Shown in pieces: positions 47,060 to 54,905 of a stretch of DNA of 64,000 bases. Made by a program: the position numbers and the translations under genes. The notes beneath the pieces are model-generated. The model ran no database searches. It worked only from the letters and a program-made list of their open reading frames with translations, and was not told the DNA's origin. Location: NCBI RefSeq assembly GCF_005937185.1, contig NZ_VCNI01000002.1:1612001-1676000 (forward strand). Reading direction: 5' to 3'. Numbering within the stretch: the first letter of the stretch is position 1; every line of letters begins with the position of its first letter. The stretch comes from Flagellimonas algicola. Its GTDB lineage: Bacteria > Bacteroidota > Bacteroidia > Flavobacteriales > Flavobacteriaceae.

Positions 47060-47567
47060 GTACAATTTTCAGAAATGGGTCGTGCTATGCATGGCCTTTT
47101 TCTTTTTGGCTTTTACCTCTGATAAGATTTCGCCCCGTTTACAGCAAAAGTTGGAAAGTGCCGTTCAAACCACTTTTGAAGTTGAAGATTTTGAACTTCA
47201 ACCTATGAATGTAGAATTAGGCGAAGACAGTTTGTTTAAAATACTGCTTCAAAACGAGATTTTGGGTTACGCCTATTTGGGAAAGGCCCCCAGTATGAAG
47301 GATGTTTTTGACTATGTGGTGCTTTTTAATCCAGATCTTAGTGTTAAAAAAGCCAAGGTGCTGATTTATCGGGAAAACCACGGTAGGCAAATTGGGAGTC
47401 AGCGGTGGTTAAAACATTTTATTGGCAAAACAACCGATAGTACCCTGGAGTATGGGACTGATATTGATGCCATTTCCGGGGCGACCATTTCCGCAAAATC
47501 CATGACCAAAGCTGTGAATGAGGCGTTGGCCAAAATGAAATTGCTTCAGACAGATAGAAATCTCTAA
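47043..47567 (+). CDS. FMN-binding domain protein (probable covalent flavoprotein)
   Basis: About 174 aa from ATG 47043. One N-terminal leader/anchor (VVLCMAFFFLAFTS) and an FMN-binding domain. The flavinylation motif is DAISGATISAKS, where the Thr of GAT is the likely ApbE-modified residue. Such proteins carry electrons outside the cytoplasm. With DUF6607 and the HmuY receptor operon it could reduce iron or haem at the envelope; this is inference. ApbE is not in the window. Confidence 0.88.
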   Translation: MKKVNKYNFQKWVVLCMAFFFLAFTSDKISPRLQQKLESAVQTTFEVEDFELQPMNVELGEDSLFKILLQNEILGYAYLGKAPSMKDVFDYVVLFNPDLSVKKAKVLIYRENHGRQIGSQRWLKHFIGKTTDSTLEYGTDIDAISGATISAKSMTKAVNEALAKMKLLQTDRNL

Positions 47568-47575
47568 CCAATAAG

Positions 47576-47604
47576 AAAAAACGGGGTTTAACGCCCCGTT
47601 TTTT
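47576..47604. terminator. Bidirectional terminator between convergent genes
   Basis: AAAAAACGGGG and CCCCGTTTTT form a GC stem flanked by A and T runs around TTTAACG. It ends the FMN-binding gene (plus) and the NIPSNAP-like gene (minus). Confidence 0.92.
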
Positions 47605-47619
47605 CTTTGGTCATTTTGT

Positions 47620-48375
47620 CTATTGCAAGGCTTCACCAATAATGAAGACTAGATTTTTTAAACTGTCATCCCGCTTTGGAAACAAGGCCTGCATCCTTGA
47701 GTCCTGTACCATATTCTGCATCCCCTCAGGGCTGTCAAAATAAAACCTATGAATCTCATTGGGTTGTTCCACTAAATCGTTAGCCGAGGCAAATGGGATT
47801 AGAAAGCGCTCAAAATGGGTTCCAAATTCTGGGATGATCTCGCAAGCCGCATTGTGATATTCCGTGAACTGTTCTTGAAACTTTTTACCTTCCTTGTAAT
47901 AGATCAAGGCAATACCATAGGTTTTGGTGGCATCCCCAATTTCCCTGAAAAAGTCAAAGTCGGGGTCTCTTTTTGTAGCGAATCCAAACATTTTTTCCAC
48001 AGATGTGGCAATATAGTCCTGTTTTAACTTTATAAATTCCGGATCCTTGTCGAAGGCTTCTTTGGCCGCTAAATTGGGGTATACTGCAAAATGGATTTCA
48101 TCGGGTAGATCTAGGTCGCCCATGGCCAACATTTTCGGCTTAATGACGCGCTCTATTTTAGCTCCATATTTTTCTAGAAGCACATTACCTCTGCTTCGCA
48201 GTTTTTCAAAATCTTTTTCCTTCCCTTCCTTGAGATAAAAGAAGCCGGTATTGATGATTTGTTCATCCTTGTCTGCAATTGTTTCCATGTTTTTGTTTGC
48301 TGTTTTTGAAATAATGAATCCGCTAAGAACCAATGTGGCCATTAGCATTAAACTAAGGGTGATTGTTTTTTTCAT
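47620..48375 (-). CDS. Exported protein with two NIPSNAP/dabb-like domains
   Basis: 251 aa with signal peptide (LSLMLMATLVLSGFIIS). Two similar ferredoxin-like (dimeric alpha/beta barrel) halves: NTGFFYLKEGKEKDFEKLRS and IALIYYKEGKKFQEQFTEYH, each with a late DPEF or PEG segment. It resembles NIPSNAP/DUF1330 proteins; substrate unknown. An AraC gene lies 82 bp upstream on the same strand and may control it. Confidence 0.75.
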   Translation of the reverse strand: MKKTITLSLMLMATLVLSGFIISKTANKNMETIADKDEQIINTGFFYLKEGKEKDFEKLRSRGNVLLEKYGAKIERVIKPKMLAMGDLDLPDEIHFAVYPNLAAKEAFDKDPEFIKLKQDYIATSVEKMFGFATKRDPDFDFFREIGDATKTYGIALIYYKEGKKFQEQFTEYHNAACEIIPEFGTHFERFLIPFASANDLVEQPNEIHRFYFDSPEGMQNMVQDSRMQALFPKRDDSLKNLVFIIGEALQ

Positions 48376-48457
48376 GATGTCATTGATTTAGATTTAACTC
48401 ATTCAACGACACAAAGTTGCAAATGAAACAGGAGAAGATTTTTAGGCTAAGGGCCAA

Positions 48458-49312
48458 CTATTTACCTAGGAAGTTCAATCTATAGTTGGAAGGGGAGGTA
48501 CCAAAACGTTGCTTGAATTTAAAGGAAAAGTGATGGATGGTTTTAAAGCCAGTTGCAAAGGCAATGTCCTGGATGGAATTATCAGAGACCTGCAATAAAT
48601 CTTTGGCTTTTGCCAGACGTTGACCAAGGATGTACTGTTGGGGAGGTAGCTGGTAGATTTCCTTGAACCTTCTTTTGAATGAGGACAAGCTTAGATTGGT
48701 CAGTTGGGCCAGTTCGTTTATGCTTATTTCCGAGAAAATATGGGCTGCTATTGTAGTTTTGAAATCCACCGTTCGCTCTGTAAAAAGGTTTTCCAGTATT
48801 TGAAGAATGTGCGTTGCATTCTGTGTTTGCATTAAAAGCAGGATGATTTCTTTGGTCTTTAGGCATAGGAGTTCCTCGTTGACCAAATGGGGGTTGTCAA
48901 AATAGAACAACACGTCCTCCACATATTTATCTACTGGAATTGAGGCTTCAATCAGTGCCATATTATAGCGAGGTGTGTTTTTCTTTTGGTTGACTAAAAA
49001 TTTGGGTAGGTCGTTACCATATATTTTCCGTAACACTTCCGGATGAAAGTGTACTGCGACTGCTTGGTATTGACCTGTTCTATTATCAGAAACCATTTGT
49101 CCTACATAATTACCACATTTCATCAAGACCGATTGCCTGGTATGCATTTGGAGGAATTCATTTTCTGAAAATGACTTATACCTCCCCTCCCGGACATGAA
49201 GAAAACAGGCCTCGTTATGCATGGGGTTGGGCGCTCTAAAAGGGGGTAAAATGAGTGCTTTTTCAAACAACATTTTCCCAAAAAGATCTATGCGCTTATA
49301 TTCTTTAATCAC
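48458..49312 (-). CDS. AraC-family transcriptional regulator
   Basis: 284 aa with a GTG start at 49312 (internal ATG at 49273 also fits). N-terminal sensor (NEACFLHVREGRYKSFSENE, QSVLMKCGNYVGQM) and C-terminal AraC HTHs (INELAQLTNLSLSSFKRRFK; SIQDIAFATGFKTIHHFSFK). It precedes the NIPSNAP-like gene on the same strand. Inducer unknown. Confidence 0.93.
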   Translation of the reverse strand: MIKEYKRIDLFGKMLFEKALILPPFRAPNPMHNEACFLHVREGRYKSFSENEFLQMHTRQSVLMKCGNYVGQMVSDNRTGQYQAVAVHFHPEVLRKIYGNDLPKFLVNQKKNTPRYNMALIEASIPVDKYVEDVLFYFDNPHLVNEELLCLKTKEIILLLMQTQNATHILQILENLFTERTVDFKTTIAAHIFSEISINELAQLTNLSLSSFKRRFKEIYQLPPQQYILGQRLAKAKDLLQVSDNSIQDIAFATGFKTIHHFSFKFKQRFGTSPSNYRLNFLGK

Positions 49313-49327
49313 GGTGAATCATTTAGT

Positions 49328-49361
49328 GCCAAATAGGGATTTGGCGGGGCATAGCCCCGCC
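49328..49361. repeat. Overlapping double hairpin
   Basis: GCCAAAT-AGGG-ATTTGGC (49328-49345) shares bases with GGCGGGGC-ATA-GCCCCGCC (49343-49361). Both stems are perfect but cannot form together completely. There is no T tract, so it is not a standard terminator; a REP-like unit or attenuator is possible. Confidence 0.65.
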
Positions 49362-49458
49362 GTTAGCAAGCAAGCTGCATTCAGTCTATTGCGCTCAAAT
49401 GTGCTTTCCACAACCAAAACCTCGAAGTATAGGGTTTTACCTTTTGGTTTCCTTTAGC

Positions 49459-50346
49459 TCAGTTTTGGGAAACGGTGAGCAAGTGTTCCATTTGCAATTC
49501 TTCTTTGATCAGGGCATCTTGAATAGGTTGGGTTCTTGCATTAAATTCCACTGTGCCATAATCAATTCCCGAAACTGTTCGGGTAGGCCTGTTGCCTTTG
49601 TCCATTTCAACAAGTTTTAAGGTGTCATCGGCTACCAATTGTGGGTCAATGGCATCTTCGCTATTGAAAAGACCTTCAAAATTTTTGAGCATGGCATGGG
49701 GAACTTCCTTAAAGTCGCCATAGGCCTCAAAAGTTATTTGGTCAGCTTCTTTGGGTCCGGTAAACAAGAGATTGGTGCCAAACGGTCCTGGTTCCACGAT
49801 GCACACTTCCACGCCAAAAGGGGCCAATTCGTATCGCAAGGATTGTGAATATGCCTCAACAGCATGTTTGCTGGCGCAATACACACCAAAATAAGGGAAT
49901 GCAAGTCTTCCAGCTAGGCTAGTGGTATTGATGATCAAGCCATCCCCAACTTTTCTCATGTGTGGGGTCACCGCCTTTACCGTTCGTGCAATACCAAAGA
50001 AGTTCACATCGAATTGCTTCTGGATTTGTTCCAAGCTGTACGCTTCCGTGATACCTACAAACATGACTCCAGCATTGTTGACCAGCACATCAATTTTACC
50101 GTCTTCTGCAACAATGGTTTCCACGGCGCGATCTATGGAGTTGGAATCCGTAACATCCAGTTCAAGCACATTAAGTTGTAAAGCCTCTTCGGATGCAATT
50201 TGTTCCAGTTCTTTTTTCTTTTTCAAGTTCTTACCATCGGCATTGCGCATGGTGGCCCAAACTTTATGGCCTGCCTTTGCGGCCGATAGAGCGGTTAGGT
50301 ATCCAAATCCGCTGCTACTTCCTGTAATTAAAATGTTTTTTTTCAT
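49459..50346 (-). CDS. Short-chain dehydrogenase/reductase
   Basis: 295 aa. Rossmann motif ITGSSSGFGYLTALSAAKAG, NNAG motif VLVNNAGVMFVG, catalytic Tyr-Lys in YCASKHAVEAY and the preceding Ser in NTTSLAGRLAF. Cytoplasmic NAD(P)-dependent oxidoreductase; substrate unknown. The promoter holds a palindrome also found before the neighbouring TetR gene, so it is probably the main target of that repressor. It follows TetR with a 49-bp gap. Confidence 0.94.
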   Translation of the reverse strand: MKKNILITGSSSGFGYLTALSAAKAGHKVWATMRNADGKNLKKKKELEQIASEEALQLNVLELDVTDSNSIDRAVETIVAEDGKIDVLVNNAGVMFVGITEAYSLEQIQKQFDVNFFGIARTVKAVTPHMRKVGDGLIINTTSLAGRLAFPYFGVYCASKHAVEAYSQSLRYELAPFGVEVCIVEPGPFGTNLLFTGPKEADQITFEAYGDFKEVPHAMLKNFEGLFNSEDAIDPQLVADDTLKLVEMDKGNRPTRTVSGIDYGTVEFNARTQPIQDALIKEELQMEHLLTVSQN

Positions 50347-50362
50347 GATGTTTAAATTAATA

Positions 50363-50379
50363 GTAGACTAGTCGTCTAC
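50363..50379 (-). promoter_or_regulatory. TetR operator in the SDR promoter
   Basis: GTAGACTAGTCGTCTAC is an almost perfect palindrome. On the minus strand it lies between TTTG and TAATTTAA with 19 bp spacing, which is the -33/-7 layout of Bacteroidota promoters, so a bound repressor would block transcription of the SDR gene. Confidence 0.82.
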
Positions 50380-50395
50380 AAATAGATTAAAAAAT

Positions 50396-50980
50396 TTAGG
50401 ATAATAATTCTTCTGTAAATTCTATAAAGAGGGAAAGGGGTTTTGCACTTTTGGTGGACTTCATCCGTAGGATGGCCCCTTCCCAATTGTTGAGCATGTA
50501 GGCTGCCAATTTTTTTGCATCTGTAGTATTACCAATGCTACCGTCCTCTTGTCCTTCCTTGATGCAAGCTTCAAATAGTGCTTCCCATCGGTCAAGCTCA
50601 TGGGCGACCCCGTGAGCGTAGCTCGATTTCAAATCGCTTAGTTCCAAGCTGCAATTCCCTAGCAAACAGCCCTCTGTAAAGTCTTTCTGGATATACACTA
50701 GTCTAATATCCTGGAAAAAAGTCATGAAGCGCTCTTTGGGATTCTTGGTCTTATCTTTAAAGTAGGAGTTGAGCAACTTTAAGGACTCATCCCCATAATT
50801 CTTAATGATTTGTAGTCCGAAATCCTCCTTGCTTTTGAAATAATAATAAAAGGAACCCTTGGGAATGTCCACAGCGCTTAAGACCTCATTGATGCCCACA
50901 TTGTTAAATCCCTTTTGGATAATCAGATCGCCCCCAATTTTTAAAATGCGCTGTAAAGTAGTTTCCTTTGCTGTTTCCAT
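50396..50980 (-). CDS. TetR/AcrR-family transcriptional regulator
   Basis: 194 aa. HTH: FNNVGINEVLSAVDIPKGSF followed by YYYFKSKEDFGLQI, the AcrR type. The C-terminal domain is helical and contains the conserved GCLLGNCSLEL segment. Palindromes of one type lie before this gene and before the SDR gene, so it probably controls both. Start ATG 50980 is only 6 bp from its operator. Confidence 0.94.
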   Translation of the reverse strand: METAKETTLQRILKIGGDLIIQKGFNNVGINEVLSAVDIPKGSFYYYFKSKEDFGLQIIKNYGDESLKLLNSYFKDKTKNPKERFMTFFQDIRLVYIQKDFTEGCLLGNCSLELSDLKSSYAHGVAHELDRWEALFEACIKEGQEDGSIGNTTDAKKLAAYMLNNWEGAILRMKSTKSAKPLSLFIEFTEELLS

Positions 50981-50986
50981 ATGGTA

Positions 50987-51003
50987 TTAGACCAGTCGTC
51001 TAC
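50987..51003 (-). promoter_or_regulatory. TetR operator before the TetR gene
   Basis: TTAGACCAGTCGTCTAC shares TTTGTAGACGACT-GTCTA (minus strand) with the SDR operator, differing at one central base. It lies immediately before the TetR start, in keeping with self-repression. Confidence 0.8.
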
Positions 51004-51094
51004 AAAAGTAGCACATTTTTTTATATTACCGCTATTTTGTTGAAAAAGGTCAATCAATTTTAGGTCAAAGTGATATCAAAATAATGGTAACCGA

Positions 51095-51502
51095 CTAGTT
51101 GTAAGGTTTTTGTACCAGTCTTTTGGAAATCCACCAATAATTGCCAGCTGGGTCTTTAACCCCTGCCTGCCGGTCTTCATAAGACATATCGGCTGGTTCA
51201 AGGACGGATTCGGCTCCATTATCCAAAGCGTGTTGGTACATCCGGTCCACATCGTTTACAAATAAATAAAAGGAGGTTCGCATTCCTTCAAATTCCCCAC
51301 GGGCCTGACTGATCATAAAGCAACTATTGCCAATCTTAAGAATACAATTGGCCACATCGCCATTGGGCATGCTGGTCCGATTTAATTCCTCGGCATGGAA
51401 GGCATTTTTTAGAAAGCTAATTTCCTGAATGGGGTCAGAAACAAATAAGTAGCTGCTAACCGTTTGGAACCCTTCTGGGATGTACGTATTAAAAATGTCC
51501 AT
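51095..51502 (-). CDS. VOC/glyoxalase-like protein (PhnB type)
   Basis: 135 aa, a single VOC module of beta-alpha-beta-beta-beta halves: TVSSYLFVSDPIQEISFLKN at the start, YQHALDNGAESVLEPADMSY and KDPAGNYWWISKR at the end. The PhnB-like group includes metal-binding and non-catalytic members. Function not determinable. It lies 92 bp before the TetR gene on the same strand. Confidence 0.9.
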   Translation of the reverse strand: MDIFNTYIPEGFQTVSSYLFVSDPIQEISFLKNAFHAEELNRTSMPNGDVANCILKIGNSCFMISQARGEFEGMRTSFYLFVNDVDRMYQHALDNGAESVLEPADMSYEDRQAGVKDPAGNYWWISKRLVQKPYN

Positions 51503-51570
51503 TTGTGTATGGTTTAGGTTAATGTGTTGTTTTCAAATTACGTAAATTTAAGTACCTATTTATATGACGA

Positions 51571-52428
51571 ATGATCAGGGAGCTATTGGACATCAACGAC
51601 TTTATAGTTTTAGTGGAAGAGGCAGATTCCGAGGAAATTACCATTGATTCTTGCACTTTTGACGAGCCGGTAATCGCGGTTGCCTTCTATGGTGCAGGAA
51701 ATGTGGAACTAAGCGTTCAATTTGAAGGGAAAGAAAAGGCGTATCGGCATAGTAAAGGACTTGCTTTATCCTTTTATGCCGATGACAAAGTGGAATTTGT
51801 CCATACAGTCTCCGCAAATAAACCCTTGGAATGCATTCTGATTGCTACCTCACCTCGAAATTTGGAAAAATTGCCCCATGGGGAAGGGGAGTTGTTTGCC
51901 CAGATGTTGAACCATTTGGTGCATCCTTCCGACCACTATGTGCAGGGCCCCAAATTTTATATGACCCCAGAGATGCAGTCCATTGTCCACCAGATATTTC
52001 ATTCGCCCTACCAAGGAAAGACCAAAATGATGTTTTTCCGTAGTCAGGTTACCACCTTGCTCTCCCATTTTTTTGGACAATTGGCACAGCGGGATGACAA
52101 CGGAATCAAAACATCCGAAAAAGAAAAGTTGGTACAGGCCAGGGAAATCCTGGCTCAAAATTTGGACGCGCCTCCTTCCTTATCAGAACTTTCCAAACAA
52201 ATAGGGTTGAACAGCTTTAAACTAAAAAAGAACTTCAAGGCCTATTTTGGGGTGCCGGTTTTTAAGTATCTCCAAAACGAAAGATTGTCCAAGGCGCATG
52301 ACCTGTTACGAAATCAGGAAGCCTCGGTTCAAGAGGCCGCATGGCATGTGGGATATGACAGTTTAAGTTCATTTTCCAACGCCTTTGCCAAGAAATATGG
52401 GTTTCGTCCTAGTCAGATACGAGGATAG
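51571..52428 (+). CDS. AraC-family transcriptional regulator
   Basis: 285 aa. The N-terminal sensor is beta-rich and distinct from the other two AraC proteins here; the C-terminal HTHs are PPSLSELSKQIGLNSFKLKK and VQEAAWHVGYDSLSSFSNAF with KKYGFRPSQIRG at the end. It is divergent from the VOC gene (68 bp), its most likely target. The stop abuts the convergent cyclase gene with no gap. Confidence 0.93.
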   Translation: MIRELLDINDFIVLVEEADSEEITIDSCTFDEPVIAVAFYGAGNVELSVQFEGKEKAYRHSKGLALSFYADDKVEFVHTVSANKPLECILIATSPRNLEKLPHGEGELFAQMLNHLVHPSDHYVQGPKFYMTPEMQSIVHQIFHSPYQGKTKMMFFRSQVTTLLSHFFGQLAQRDDNGIKTSEKEKLVQAREILAQNLDAPPSLSELSKQIGLNSFKLKKNFKAYFGVPVFKYLQNERLSKAHDLLRNQEASVQEAAWHVGYDSLSSFSNAFAKKYGFRPSQIRG

Positions 52429-53535
52429 CTAGTACACATCTACTCGTACCGAACAAATGGATACGGCACCTTTTTTCCCTTTAAGCGGCACACTGCCAAT
52501 ATGTTCAAAAATGTAATGGGAACCATCCAGTCGATTTTTTAAGGTCTCAGATACTAAAAGTTCACTGCCCAAATTGTTGCACTGCCCTTGAATTCTGGCT
52601 GCGGTATTGATAGTATCGCCGTGATAGGCTATTTCCTTTTTGTATTTTCCCACTTCGGTTACCGTAACGATACCGGCGTGTACGCCAGCTTTAAAAAAGG
52701 GAAGGCAGTCGTAGGTGTTCTCGTAATACTCCCGCTTGCTTTCCAATTGCTGTTTGAATCTGTAAAAGGTCTTGAGTAGATTCTGATTATGAATGCCCTC
52801 ATCCAAAGGCCAGGTCAACACGGCTTCATCACCCACATACTGATATATTTCCCCATTATTGGCCGCAGCAATTCCTAGATCGTTGAAACAATCCTGGACC
52901 AATTTGCTATAGGTTACATGACCCAATCGTTCTGCTAGGGTGGTTGATGCCTGTAGGTCCAAAAACATAAAGATGCGTTCTTCCTCATGAGGTGTGTAGA
53001 ACCTTCCCATAATCAATTTGAACAGATTCCCTTCCCCAAGCATAAGGTTTACCTGCCGAAGAATGGACAAAAAAATATTCACACAGGTCACGTAAAAATA
53101 AATGGCCACACTTCCTGTATCAAATGCAAAAGTGAGCAGATCAATGGATGTGCCAAAATACAGACTGTAGATACCGAAGGCGACTACCACTAGGAGAACC
53201 ATAAATAGAAGTGTATAGAGTAGCTGTATAAGCAGAAACTTTCTAAGTGAAATATTCTTATAGATGCGTTCTTCGGAAATAATTTGAGCCAAGCCAGAAA
53301 CGAATCCCATAATGGGTCCCAACGAAAAGGCAATAAGCAGGCTATCCTGAAATTCAAACTTAAGACTTCCTACTTCTTCCGTACCCACACCGCGAACGAT
53401 ACTTAGAAAGACAAAACTCAAGGTCCAACCAATCATATAGAATCTAAGGGTGCGCCATCGGCGCTTGTTGATCCACGTTCCAACCATATTTTCAAAGTTA
53501 TCCTTTTCGAACAAATCTTCATCCGTTTTGAACAA
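52429..53535 (-). CDS. Membrane class III adenylate/guanylate cyclase
   Basis: About 368 aa from TTG 53535; ATG 53487 is an alternative. Four membrane helices fill about residues 30-175. The catalytic domain begins near 190 with FMFLDLQASTTLAERLG (first metal Asp), continues with YQYVGDEAVLTW (second metal Asp) and ends with the transition-state pair in NTAARIQ. A mononucleotide cyclase active as a dimer at the inner membrane is expected. Whether it makes cAMP or cGMP is not clear. No cyclic-nucleotide receptor lies in the window. Confidence 0.9.
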   Translation of the reverse strand: MFKTDEDLFEKDNFENMVGTWINKRRWRTLRFYMIGWTLSFVFLSIVRGVGTEEVGSLKFEFQDSLLIAFSLGPIMGFVSGLAQIISEERIYKNISLRKFLLIQLLYTLLFMVLLVVVAFGIYSLYFGTSIDLLTFAFDTGSVAIYFYVTCVNIFLSILRQVNLMLGEGNLFKLIMGRFYTPHEEERIFMFLDLQASTTLAERLGHVTYSKLVQDCFNDLGIAAANNGEIYQYVGDEAVLTWPLDEGIHNQNLLKTFYRFKQQLESKREYYENTYDCLPFFKAGVHAGIVTVTEVGKYKKEIAYHGDTINTAARIQGQCNNLGSELLVSETLKNRLDGSHYIFEHIGSVPLKGKKGAVSICSVRVDVY

Positions 53536-53589
53536 ATCAAGCCAGAAAACCCAAGGTAGTTTTGTCCTGTAATCAAAAAAAACAAAGAA

Positions 53590-53991
53590 ATGAAAACAAT
53601 AAAAACATTAGGCATATCTATCGCAATCTGGATTCTAGGGGTATCTGCTTTCACATTGATTTACGAGCTACCTATAACGGAAAACAGATATGTACAAGCC
53701 AATATTGGGTTGGCCTTGGTAGTCCCAATTTTGGTATGGGCAGGTGCTTGGTTGTACTATCGCAAGGGCAGCTCAACCCACGGTTTAAAATTGGGATTGG
53801 CGATGCTTTTGGTTAGCGCAAGCTTGGACGCTTTGATCACAGTACCCTTATTGATTCTTCCGTCTGGAGGGTCCTATGCAAGCTTCTTTGGATCAATGGA
53901 TTTCTGGCTAATCGGTTTGGAATTCATTACGGTATCTGCCCTCTTTTGGTATTTCAAAGTGTTTAAACCAACACATAGCATAACACAATAA
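53590..53991 (+). CDS. DUF5367 membrane protein
   Basis: 133 aa with four hydrophobic helices (LGISIAIWILGVSAFTLIY, ALVVPILVWAGAWLYY and two more), the layout of DUF5367 proteins common in Flavobacteria. Unknown function. It precedes the NmrA-like gene by 30 bp and probably shares its transcript. Confidence 0.82.
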   Translation: MKTIKTLGISIAIWILGVSAFTLIYELPITENRYVQANIGLALVVPILVWAGAWLYYRKGSSTHGLKLGLAMLLVSASLDALITVPLLILPSGGSYASFFGSMDFWLIGLEFITVSALFWYFKVFKPTHSITQ

Positions 53992-54021
53992 CAAAAAGTA
54001 TAACATCAAAATTAGAAAATC

Positions 54022-54858
54022 ATGAAAAGCAACATTTTAGTATTGGGCGGTAAGGGAAAAACTGGCCGCCGAGTGGCAGAACGACTATCAAAAATGGGAC
54101 ATAATGTGCGTATTGGATCCCGAAGTGAAACTCCCGCATTTGATTGGGACAAACCAGAAACTTGGGCGAAGGCCATGGATGGAATGGATAGTATGTATAT
54201 TACTTTTCAACCCGATTTGGCCGTACCCGGGGCATTTGAGGCCATTCAGGGATTGATGGAGGAAGCAAAGCGACAAAATATCCAAAAGGTAGTATTATTA
54301 TCCGGGAAAGGTGAGAGGGAGGCAGAACGTTGTGAGCAAGTGGTCATTGATTCAGGTGTGGCACAAACTATTGTTCGCGCCAGCTGGTTCAACCAAAATT
54401 TTAGCGAAAGCTTTTTCTTGGAACCCATTCAGCAAGGATTTGTGGCTTTACCCCACGCCGATGTTGAAGTTCCTTATGTGGACGCCGATGACATTGCCGA
54501 TGTGGTGGTTGAAGCTTTATTGAAGGAGGAACACAATGGAGAAATCTACGAATTGACGGGTCCGAGGTTGTTGACCTTTAGGGAAGTCATTCAAGACATC
54601 TCCAAGATTACGGGTAGGAAGATTGGATTTATGCCTATTTCCCTGGCTGATTATGTAAAAGCTATGGAAGATCAGGGAGTCCCTGCGGATTACGTTTGGT
54701 TGATCAATTATTTGTTCGCCGAAGTACTCACCAATCCTGATAATCAGGTTATCAAAAGGGATATTGAAAAAGTGTTGGGAAGAAAGCCCACAGATTTTTC
54801 CGAATATCTCGAAAGAACTATGGCCACTGGTATCTGGAACGAACCAGTTAAGGTATAA
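54022..54858 (+). CDS. NmrA-like NAD(P)-binding protein
   Basis: 278 aa. Rossmann start ILVLGGKGKTGRRVAERLSK, VVLLSGKGEREAERCEQVVI and EIYELTGPRLLTFREVIQDI are typical of NmrA/atypical SDR proteins that sense or reduce with NAD(P)H. No Tyr-x3-Lys catalytic pair is evident, so a redox-sensing or quinone-linked role is possible. The gene ends at a terminator shared with the haloperoxidase gene. Confidence 0.9.
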   Translation: MKSNILVLGGKGKTGRRVAERLSKMGHNVRIGSRSETPAFDWDKPETWAKAMDGMDSMYITFQPDLAVPGAFEAIQGLMEEAKRQNIQKVVLLSGKGEREAERCEQVVIDSGVAQTIVRASWFNQNFSESFFLEPIQQGFVALPHADVEVPYVDADDIADVVVEALLKEEHNGEIYELTGPRLLTFREVIQDISKITGRKIGFMPISLADYVKAMEDQGVPADYVWLINYLFAEVLTNPDNQVIKRDIEKVLGRKPTDFSEYLERTMATGIWNEPVKV

Positions 54859-54878
54859 CGCCGATTAAATGAAAAAAA

Positions 54879-54905
54879 AGGTGGACTTTACTGTCCGCCT
54901 TTTTC
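54879..54905. terminator. Shared bidirectional terminator
   Basis: GGTGGAC-TTTACT-GTCCGCC with A and T runs on the outer sides ends both convergent genes. The stop codon of the minus-strand gene (54888-54890) is in the loop. Confidence 0.9.

Noticed and set aside
49328..49361. Integron attC site
   Set aside because: Stems are perfect and lack the unpaired core and the GTTRRRY/RYYYAAC ends; no integron integrase is present.
53487..53535. Firm choice of cyclase start
   Set aside because: TTG 53535 and ATG 53487 are both plausible; sequence alone does not decide.
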